NCBI GenBank assembly: GCA_025457805.1
Contig: JALOTR010000266.1
Span: 1-5,255, forward strand
DNA from: Akkermansiaceae bacterium
GTDB taxonomy: Bacteria; Verrucomicrobiota; Verrucomicrobiia; Verrucomicrobiales; Akkermansiaceae
Length of the DNA: 5,255 nucleotides
Direction: 5' to 3'
The position numbers and the translations under genes are program-made. Below, one piece after another: positions 1 to 4,696 of the stretch; positions within the stretch are counted from its first letter, which is position 1; each line of letters starts with the position of its first letter. The notes under the pieces are model-generated. The model saw nothing but the letters and a program-made list of their open reading frames with translations, was not told the origin of the DNA and did not search any database.

Positions 1-896
1 GATAAATCTCCCTTCATCAGACCCAGCCAATTGGCATAAACCACACACTTGTCCTCCGCGTCCACAGCCGCCACGGAATCCTCGAAGTCCTGGATGGTGG
101 TGATGGCGGATTCCAAAATGATATCTTTGATTCCGGTGGCATCTTTCGCGCCGATGAAGTGGTTTTTATCAACTTGAATCTCGATGTGGAGTTGATGGTT
201 TCTCAAGAGGATCGATTCCGGTGAACATTCATCACCCGTATATCCGGCGAACTTAGTTTCCTCTGCAAGGCTGGTGATCGTGCCATCGGTCAATTCGATT
301 CGCAGCTTTCCATCGATCACGGAGAATTGTTTCACTTCATCATGACTGCCCTTGTGGAGAGGGACGGCTTCATCCAGAAACCGACGGCCGTATGCCACCA
401 CCTTTGCGCCGCGGAGGGGATTGAAGCCCTTGCCGCGTGCGCATCCGTCCTCGTCGCCGATGGCATCCGTTCCATAAAGCGCATCATACAAGCTGCCCCA
501 CCGCGCGTTGGCCGCATTGAGGGCGTAGCGGGCATTCATCACCGGCACCACCAACTGCGGCCCGGCGATTTCCTCGATCTCCGGACACACGCCGCTCGTC
601 GTGATCTGGAAATCCGAACCCTCCGGCAAGAGATAGCCGATCTCTTCCAGAAATCCCCGGTAGGCGGTCGCGTCGAATGAAGGATGGGCGCGGTGCCAGT
701 CATCGATTTTCTTCTGGAAATCATCGCGCTGGCCCAACGCCGAGCGGATCCGGGGACCGAATTCCTCCACCAGATTCTCCAACGCGGCCCACACCGATTC
801 CGGGGAGATTCCGGTCCCGGGCGTCATTTTGTCCTCCACCAGTTCATCCAAAACCGCCGCCACCTGGAGCTTTCCCCTCGCCATTTTCTGTACCAT
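1..896 (-). CDS. glcB: Malate synthase G, N-terminal part (cut by left window edge)
   Basis: Malate synthase G condenses glyoxylate with acetyl-CoA to give malate, the second committed step of the glyoxylate bypass, in the cytosol. The reading frame is open from ATG at 896-894 to the window edge: 298 full codons of a family normally about 720-730 residues long. Family blocks seen are AGPQLVVPVMNARYALNAAN (residues 111-130) followed by ARWGSLYDALYG, RRFLDEAVPL (171-180), and TTIQDFEDSVAAVDAEDK (266-283). These match the E. coli GlcB N-terminal half closely in order and spacing. The catalytic Arg, Glu and Asp residues of the TIM barrel lie beyond the window. The start is the first ATG after an in-frame TAG at 926-924; a second in-frame ATG at 884 is possible, and neither has a strong Shine-Dalgarno sequence. 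It is transcribed divergently from the sigma factor gene. The long isoform G, rather than the shorter isoform A, is indicated by the conserved N-terminal blocks. Confidence 0.96.
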   Translation of the reverse strand, partial: MVQKMARGKLQVAAVLDELVEDKMTPGTGISPESVWAALENLVEEFGPRIRSALGQRDDFQKKIDDWHRAHPSFDATAYRGFLEEIGYLLPEGSDFQITTSGVCPEIEEIAGPQLVVPVMNARYALNAANARWGSLYDALYGTDAIGDEDGCARGKGFNPLRGAKVVAYGRRFLDEAVPLHKGSHDEVKQFSVIDGKLRIELTDGTITSLAEETKFAGYTGDECSPESILLRNHQLHIEIQVDKNHFIGAKDATGIKDIILESAITTIQDFEDSVAAVDAEDKCVVYANWLGLMKGDL

Positions 897-951
897 GCCA
901 CCAGTCAGCAAATCGCGTGCCCTCTAGGCAAGATCATTGCTGCGACAGCTC

Positions 952-968
952 GGAATTCAGGAAATTCC
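952..968. promoter_or_regulatory. Small palindrome, possible operator
   Basis: GGAATT (952-957) and AATTCC (963-968) form a perfect 6-bp inverted repeat with a 5-nt spacer. It sits 56 bp upstream of the glcB start and about 140 bp upstream of the sigma factor start. Position and symmetry suit a dimeric repressor site, but AT-rich 6-bp arms also arise by chance, so this is only a candidate. Confidence 0.25.
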
Positions 969-1041
969 CAGCTCACTCTCCTCGTTCCTGCATCGACCCT
1001 TTCAAAGATTCCCCTTGAAAAACAAACGATTGTCGGTTTGC

Positions 1042-1066
1042 TCGCCACCGAATCGAATTCTGGCGA
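1042..1066. promoter_or_regulatory. Inverted repeat upstream of the sigma factor gene
   Basis: TCGCCA (1042-1047) and TGGCGA (1061-1066) are perfect 6-bp arms around a 13-nt spacer, ending 42 nt before the chosen sigma factor start codon. It could be a protein-binding site or a leader hairpin. There is no U-tract, so it is not a terminator. Confidence 0.2.
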
Positions 1067-1108
1067 TGCCGTCACGCTCCCGGGCAGGTTGCGCATTTGT
1101 GGGACATC

Positions 1109-1717
1109 ATGATTTCCAAACCCCTCCATCTTGATCAGGCGATCGCTTCCGAACTCACCCGGGACGATGAGGCGAAGATTGCCAGGTTCACCGAATATTT
1201 GGCAGAGCTTCGTCCCGTCCTGTCCAGCTTCCTCGTCACCCAAACCGGTGGGGATTCCAATGCCGCAGGCGATTGTTTGCAGGAGGTAGCTCTGGTGCTT
1301 TGGAAAAAGCACGATGTCTCCTGGGCCTTTGAGGATTTCCGCCGCTACGCATTCCGCTGCGCGGGAATCGAGGCGCGGGCCTATCGCAGAAAATGCCACC
1401 GCCTCGGCAAGCGCATCGTCTATCTCGCGCCGGATGTGATCGAGTCGCTGGGCAACGAAACCCTCGAACTCGCCGCCATGGATCCTCTTCCCAGCCGCCG
1501 CCGGCTGGATGCGCTCCGCATTTGTCTGGATGGGCTCGATCCTCTCCAACGCGAACTCCTCGATGCGCGCTACGAAAAGGAAGGTGTTGGGAAAACCGTC
1601 ATCGATATCGCCAAAGAGCGGAGTTGCAAAATCGAGTCGCTCTACAAAAGGCTCGAACGCATCCGCACCTCACTGCAAGGCTGCATTCTGAAACGTCTCA
1701 AGGAACTACAAACGTGA
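1109..1717 (+). CDS. ECF-type RNA polymerase sigma factor
   Basis: A 202-residue alternative sigma factor that should direct RNA polymerase to a limited promoter set. Region sigma-2 spans about residues 25-95, with the core-binding-like stretch DCLQEVALVLWKKHD (55-69) followed by FEDFRRYAFRCAGIEARAYRR (75-95), including the melting/-10 recognition segment. Region sigma-4 spans about 133-198, with the helix-turn-helix around VIDIAKERSCKIESLYKRLE (164-183), which would contact the -35 element. There is no sigma-1.1 or sigma-3 domain, as expected for ECF factors, and no C-terminal extension. The pattern resembles the Planctomycetes/Verrucomicrobia ECF groups. ATG 1109 is chosen; an in-frame TTG at 1097 would add four residues, and the GGGA at 1101-1104 is only a weak, closely spaced ribosome site for the ATG. 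It overlaps the following membrane protein gene by 4 nt, the usual arrangement for a sigma/anti-sigma pair. The exact ECF group and its target promoters are not known from sequence alone. Confidence 0.92.
   Translation: MISKPLHLDQAIASELTRDDEAKIARFTEYLAELRPVLSSFLVTQTGGDSNAAGDCLQEVALVLWKKHDVSWAFEDFRRYAFRCAGIEARAYRRKCHRLGKRIVYLAPDVIESLGNETLELAAMDPLPSRRRLDALRICLDGLDPLQRELLDARYEKEGVGKTVIDIAKERSCKIESLYKRLERIRTSLQGCILKRLKELQT
1700..1704 (+). promoter_or_regulatory. Ribosome binding site that supports the GTG start
   Basis: AAGGA lies 9 nt before GTG 1714, inside the 3' end of the sigma factor gene. It is the best Shine-Dalgarno match at any start in this window. It supports initiation at GTG 1714 rather than at the far upstream in-frame ATG 1393, which would run through the sigma factor gene in another frame. 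Confidence 0.6.
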
Positions 1718-2793
1718 GCATCATTCCCTCGGAACAAGCGCCGGAAAGCGGCGAGTTGATCGACCTGGTGGATCGTTATCTCGACCAGCGTCTCGACGAA
1801 GCACAGGGCAAAAAACTCGAAACCCTGCTGCGGGATGATCCACAGGCACGGCGTTATTGCGCGGAGCGGATCCGTCTTCACTCGGAACTTCATTCCCTGG
1901 CCCGGCCGCTCCGCATCGAAATCCACGAGGATCGGAACCTGGTCATCGAACAGTCGGGCGGCGTTTCGACCGTGACCGCACGCCAATCGAACCGCGTCAG
2001 CGTGGCTCCATCGACCGCCATGGTTCAGAATCCCGGCAGGAATCGCCTCGCGGCATGGTGGCTTCTTCTGCCGATGGTCTTGGGGCTGGCACTGGCCGGT
2101 TGGTGGATCCACTCCAGTCGCCAGGACGCCGCACGGCAACAGGCGCCACCCCATTTGATTGCCGCTTTGGAGAATGCCTCCTTCGAAGCCGAGAATCTGA
2201 AAGACGGCGAAATCCGCAATTCCGTCGTCGGCTGGGAAACGAGCACCAGCAAACGCCACAGCGCCGTCGTCAATCCCGGCAAAAGCCGTCTCAGCGGCGG
2301 CCTGCATCTGCCTCAGACGGAAGCGAAACTCAGCAGTCCGCAAGCGCTGAGCCTCACCATCGACCGCCTCGGCGAGGCTGGCTGGGTCCGGCAACGTCTC
2401 TACGGGGAAACCGCGATCGGCACCAAACGCCTGCAACTCGCCGATATCGATGGCCGCACCATCCGCGTGGAAATGAATCTCATCCGCCCTGCCGTGGAAG
2501 GCACCGCTTACGCGGAAAATGATGTTTTCTTCTACGCTGGCATCCAGGAAGAACTCAGGCCGGGTCGGAAGGTTGCGAGCTATCAAATCAATACCGGCAA
2601 GGAGGGCTGGGCCCAGGCGGATCGCAGCCTCGGACTCAACAATGACCAACTCGTGAAAGTTTCCTTCGATCTGAAGGTGGAAGTCGGCGAAATGAGAGGC
2701 GATGCGTTCTTCGTCATGGGAATCGCCCGCAACTCTCCTCCCGGCGGGGAAATCTACATCGATGACGTCTCACTTCGCCTCATCGACCGATGA
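1714..2793 (+). CDS. Single-pass anti-sigma-like membrane protein with extracytoplasmic beta-sandwich-like domain
   Basis: A 359-residue protein translated from GTG, coupled to the sigma factor gene by a GTGA overlap. Residues 14-64 (ELIDLVDRYLDQRLDEAQGK through SLARP) form the acidic, helical N-terminus typical of cytoplasmic anti-sigma domains in verrucomicrobial/planctomycetal ECF loci. The zinc-type H-x3-C-x2-C signature is absent; Cys49 is the only cysteine there. After a linker (66-110), one hydrophobic segment spans about 113-132 (AAWWLLLPMVLGLALAGWWI) and would place the rest outside the cytoplasm. The ~225-residue exterior part opens with LENASFE (152-158) and VVGWETS (171-177) and closes with GGEIYIDDVSLRLID (344-358). 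That opening and closing pattern is typical of galactose-binding-like/jelly-roll domains. No FecR domain or catalytic motif is evident. The likely role is to hold the sigma factor at the membrane and release it on an external signal. The anti-sigma assignment rests on position, topology and the N-terminal pattern; the sensor fold is inferred. Confidence 0.8.
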   Translation: MSIIPSEQAPESGELIDLVDRYLDQRLDEAQGKKLETLLRDDPQARRYCAERIRLHSELHSLARPLRIEIHEDRNLVIEQSGGVSTVTARQSNRVSVAPSTAMVQNPGRNRLAAWWLLLPMVLGLALAGWWIHSSRQDAARQQAPPHLIAALENASFEAENLKDGEIRNSVVGWETSTSKRHSAVVNPGKSRLSGGLHLPQTEAKLSSPQALSLTIDRLGEAGWVRQRLYGETAIGTKRLQLADIDGRTIRVEMNLIRPAVEGTAYAENDVFFYAGIQEELRPGRKVASYQINTGKEGWAQADRSLGLNNDQLVKVSFDLKVEVGEMRGDAFFVMGIARNSPPGGEIYIDDVSLRLIDR

Positions 2794-2806
2794 TCCGGTG
2801 TTGAGT

Positions 2807-2845
2807 GGAGGAAATCATTTTGAGAAATCCGGTCAGCTTTCCTCC
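2807..2845 (+). other. Inverted repeat after the anti-sigma gene
   Basis: GGAGGAAA (2807-2814) and TTTCCTCC (2838-2845) are perfect 8-bp arms separated by 23 nt, starting 14 nt after the anti-sigma stop codon. It may be a weak terminator or mRNA-stabilising hairpin, but the loop is long and no U-tract follows. It encloses most of the shared promoter-like element, so it may instead be a binding site. Confidence 0.3.
2810..2840 (+). promoter_or_regulatory. Promoter-like element, copy 1 (upstream of sulfatase)
   Basis: This 31-bp stretch is 22/31 identical, without gaps, to 4488-4518 upstream of the beta-helix gene. Shared blocks are GGA at the 5' end, ATTT, AGAA, and a perfect 3' 10-mer GGTCAGCTTT (2831-2840). 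GGAAAT (2810-2815) lies 16 nt before GTC (2832-2834). That geometry is close to ECF promoters, which often have a GGAAC-like -35 and a GTC-containing -10. Transcription would then begin near 2844, about 165 nt ahead of the sulfatase start. The repeat is seen directly; the promoter reading is inferred. Confidence 0.4.
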
Positions 2846-2909
2846 CATCCGAACGTGTGAAAATGAGGAAACCCATAACCAGAGCTCCCCGCATCCAGGA
2901 TCCCAACCC

Positions 2910-3011
2910 ATGACTTTCATCTTCAGCATGCAGGCGCATCCCTTAACTCGATTCCTCGGGCATGGATGCGCCTCCCTTCGTTGCAGGATTTCCGAAGCCA
3001 TATCTCCATGA
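2910..3011 (+). other. Possible 33-codon upstream ORF overlapping the sulfatase start
   Basis: An ATG at 2910 with AGGA (2897-2900) spaced 9 nt opens a 33-residue frame (MTFIFSMQAHPL...) that ends at TGA 3009-3011, overlapping the sulfatase ATG as ATGA. The sulfatase start itself has only a poor ribosome site, so coupling through this small ORF is possible. The overlap alone is weak evidence, because any gene starting ATG-AAA creates such a TGA. No family is recognised and the peptide may not be made. Confidence 0.2.
2932..2973 (+). other. Leader hairpin with 10-bp stem
   Basis: AGGCGCATCC (2932-2941) pairs perfectly with GGATGCGCCT (2964-2973) across a 22-nt loop, ending 34 nt before the sulfatase start. 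The right arm contains the in-frame ATG at 2966, so folding would mask that alternative start and favour ATG 3008. A role in translation control or mRNA stability is possible. There is no U-tract. Confidence 0.35.
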
Positions 3012-4435
3012 AATCATCAAGGTGTTTTTGGGCAGTGCTCGTTTGGCTCGCTTGTATTCTGAGCCCCGCTTGGTCTGTTGAGTCGCGCCGGCCCAACATG
3101 ATCATGATCCTCATCGATGACATGGGCTGGGGTGACTTGTCCTGCTTCGGCAACAAGGATGCGAAGACTCCGAACATCGATCGCCTCGCCGCGGAGGGTT
3201 TGCGCTTCGAACAGTTCTACACCGCCTCGCCGATCTGCTCGCCTTCGCGTGTCGGACTTTCGACCGGGCAATATCCCCAACGCTGGCGCATCGGATCGTT
3301 CTTGAACAATCGCGCCGAAAACAACGCTCGGGGCATGGCCCAGTGGCTCGATCCACAGGCCCCGATGATCGCCCGCATGCTGCAAGGAGCGGGCTACGCC
3401 ACCGGTCATTTCGGAAAATGGCACATGGGTGGCCAGCGCGATGTGGACGATGCCCCTCCGATCACTGCTTATGGATTCGATGCATCCCTCACCAATTTCG
3501 AAGGCATGGGTGCCAAGCTATTACCACTCACGCTCAAGCCCGGGGATGACAAGCCCGGGCGCATCTGGGCAGATGCGGAGCGGCTTGGTGAACCGGTCAC
3601 ATGGATGCAGCGCTCACAAATCACCACCGGCTTTGTCGATGCCGCCCTCGAGTTCATCGATTCATCCGTGCGTCGCGAAAAGCCATTTTTCATCAACCTC
3701 TGGCCGGATGACGTGCACGGCCCGTTCTGGCCGCCGGTCGATCAATGGCGCGATGGCAAACGCGGACTCTATCACTCGGTCCTCGAGTCCATGGATCATC
3801 AGTTCGGCAAACTGTTTGATCGCATTCGCAATGATTCCGCATTGCGCGACAACACCCTGATTCTCATTTGTTCCGACAACGGCCCCGAAGTGGGTGTCGG
3901 CTCGGCAGGTCCCTTCCGCGGCAGCAAGGCCATGCTCTACGAAGGCGGCATCCGATCGCCGCTTGTCGTCTGGGGCCCTGGTTTCATCGCTCCGGAAAAA
4001 ACGGGCACTGCCAACCGCGTGTCGCACTTTGCCACAATGGATCTTGTTCCCACATTTCTAACAATCGCCGGAATGTCCGCTCCATCCGGCACCAACTTCG
4101 ACGGAGTTTCCATGCATGAGACCTTGCTGGGCCGTTCCGAAGCCTCGCGCGACCGACCGCTCTTTTTCCGCCGTCCGCCCGATCGCGCATCGTTCTCCGG
4201 TGAGAAGAATCTCCCGGATCTCGCAGTGCGCGACGGCCGCTGGAAACTCCTCTGCACCTACGACGGCGCATCTCCCCAGCTCTACAATCTCGACCTCGAC
4301 CCTTCGGAAAAGAAAAACCTCGCCGATGAACATCCTGCCGAGACCGCGAGACTGATAACTGCTGCCGTCGCATGGCATCGCTCGATTCCGGCAGACAACG
4401 GCACCACTTATCTCCCACCGGCGAAGAGAAAATAA
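3008..4435 (+). CDS. Secreted S1-family (arylsulfatase-type) sulfatase
   Basis: A 475-residue enzyme predicted to hydrolyse sulfate esters, outside the cytoplasm. Residues 1-23 form a signal peptide with basic start and hydrophobic core (FWAVLVWLACILSP). The mature part begins near RRPNMIMILIDDMGWGD, with metal-binding Asp37 and Asp38. C77-S-P-S-R81 is the formylglycine motif, so maturation by an FGE or anaerobic sulfatase-maturating enzyme is needed. Further family residues are GKWH (136-139, Lys137 and His139), His237 in DDVHGPF, Asp290-Asn291 in SDNGP, and Lys307 with YEGGIR (311-316). The C-terminal subdomain carries WKLLCTYDG and LYNLDLDPSEKKNLAD (425-440). Length is normal and no active-site residue is missing. 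ATG 3008 is chosen because it places the signal peptide at the N-terminus; ATG 2966 would add 14 residues ahead of it. The natural substrate cannot be told from sequence, but the neighbouring beta-helix protein suggests a sulfated polysaccharide rather than a small aryl sulfate. Confidence 0.95.
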   Translation: MKSSRCFWAVLVWLACILSPAWSVESRRPNMIMILIDDMGWGDLSCFGNKDAKTPNIDRLAAEGLRFEQFYTASPICSPSRVGLSTGQYPQRWRIGSFLNNRAENNARGMAQWLDPQAPMIARMLQGAGYATGHFGKWHMGGQRDVDDAPPITAYGFDASLTNFEGMGAKLLPLTLKPGDDKPGRIWADAERLGEPVTWMQRSQITTGFVDAALEFIDSSVRREKPFFINLWPDDVHGPFWPPVDQWRDGKRGLYHSVLESMDHQFGKLFDRIRNDSALRDNTLILICSDNGPEVGVGSAGPFRGSKAMLYEGGIRSPLVVWGPGFIAPEKTGTANRVSHFATMDLVPTFLTIAGMSAPSGTNFDGVSMHETLLGRSEASRDRPLFFRRPPDRASFSGEKNLPDLAVRDGRWKLLCTYDGASPQLYNLDLDPSEKKNLADEHPAETARLITAAVAWHRSIPADNGTTYLPPAKRK

Positions 4436-4439
4436 GCGG

Positions 4440-4498
4440 CGGCGCACCCCCACGACCCGATGCGGTGGGAGGGACCACGCTGCGCTGGGATTTTATTT
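4440..4498 (+). terminator. Likely intrinsic terminator after the sulfatase
   Basis: CGGCGCA (4440-4446) pairs with TGCGCTG (4481-4487), including one G-U pair, and is followed after three bases by TTTTATTT (4491-4498). Inside, either CCCAC/GTGGG (4449-4453 with 4465-4469) or GTGG/CCAC (4465-4468 with 4475-4478) can form an inner stem. The outer stem plus U-rich tail 5 nt after the stop codon fits a Rho-independent terminator, though the stem is interrupted. Confidence 0.45.
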
Positions 4499-4518
4499 CA
4501 AGAAGAATGGTCAGCTTT
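4488..4518 (+). promoter_or_regulatory. Promoter-like element, copy 2 (upstream of beta-helix gene)
   Basis: This is the second copy of the 31-bp element at 2810-2840, ending 178 nt before the beta-helix start (copy 1 ends 167 nt before the sulfatase start). The 10-mer GGTCAGCTTT is at 4509-4518, and GGATTT (4488-4493) again lies 16 nt ahead of GTC (4510-4512). Its 5' part overlaps the U-tract of the preceding terminator, so the stretch could serve both to end one transcript and start the next. Identity between copies is seen; function is inferred. Confidence 0.4.
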
Positions 4519-4696
4519 TGCCCACAGCTGCCGTGTCTTCATGCAGACAACACCGAGGATCTCGGAATTGTCAGATCCATGAAAACCCGCCGATTTCCCC
4601 TGCCTCACCGATCCATCAGCCGCGCATCCATGAGCGAGTCATCAGTCGCTTCCGGCGGACCCGAACTGACAGAATCCAAAGGCAATCCGTCAAACG

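Larger units (their letters stand above)
897..1108. other. Divergent intergenic region between glcB and the sigma factor gene
   Basis: This 212-bp gap separates two divergently transcribed genes and must hold both promoters. No convincing sigma-70 -35/-10 pair could be read for either gene. It contains two short perfect inverted repeats, listed separately, and no credible coding frame. The GGTCAGCTTT element found upstream of the sulfatase and beta-helix genes is not present here; only a GTCAGC fragment occurs at 904-909, without the upstream half of the element. On this evidence the sigma factor gene is not obviously under the same promoter type. Confidence 0.7.
2794..3007 (+). other. Leader/intergenic region upstream of the sulfatase
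   Basis: This 214-bp gap contains, in order, an inverted repeat, a promoter-like element shared with the beta-helix gene, a possible 33-codon upstream ORF preceded by AGGA, and a 10-bp-stem hairpin. No conserved protein is recognisable in it. Its length and content suggest the sulfatase has its own promoter rather than being simply read through from the sigma/anti-sigma pair. Confidence 0.5.
4436..4696 (+). other. Intergenic region between sulfatase and beta-helix gene
   Basis: This 261-bp gap begins with the terminator-like structure and runs straight into the second copy of the promoter-like element. The remainder (about 4520-4696) is the presumed leader of the beta-helix gene. It holds only a short CCGAG-GAT-CTCGG palindrome (4553-4565) and open but arginine- or serine-rich frames that do not look like protein-coding genes. 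Confidence 0.5.

Noticed and set aside
1015..1040. TTGAAA as a possible -35 box for the sigma factor gene
   Set aside because: No TATAAT-like sequence lies at 16-18 nt spacing, so a sigma-70 promoter is not supported.
905..1549. Minus-strand 214-codon open frame opposite the sigma factor gene
   Set aside because: It lies antisense to a clear sigma factor with recognisable sigma-2 and sigma-4 domains, and its translation shows no family features; it is a shadow of GC-rich coding sequence.
1393..1713. N-terminal extension of the anti-sigma protein from ATG 1393
   Set aside because: It would overlap the sigma factor gene for 325 nt in another frame; GTG 1714 has AAGGA at proper spacing and gives a normal anti-sigma N-terminus.
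1642..2649. Minus-strand 335-codon open frame opposite the anti-sigma gene
   Set aside because: The length is notable, but it is antisense to the coupled anti-sigma gene, which has a TM segment, good ribosome site and domain structure; the antisense product resembles nothing recognisable.
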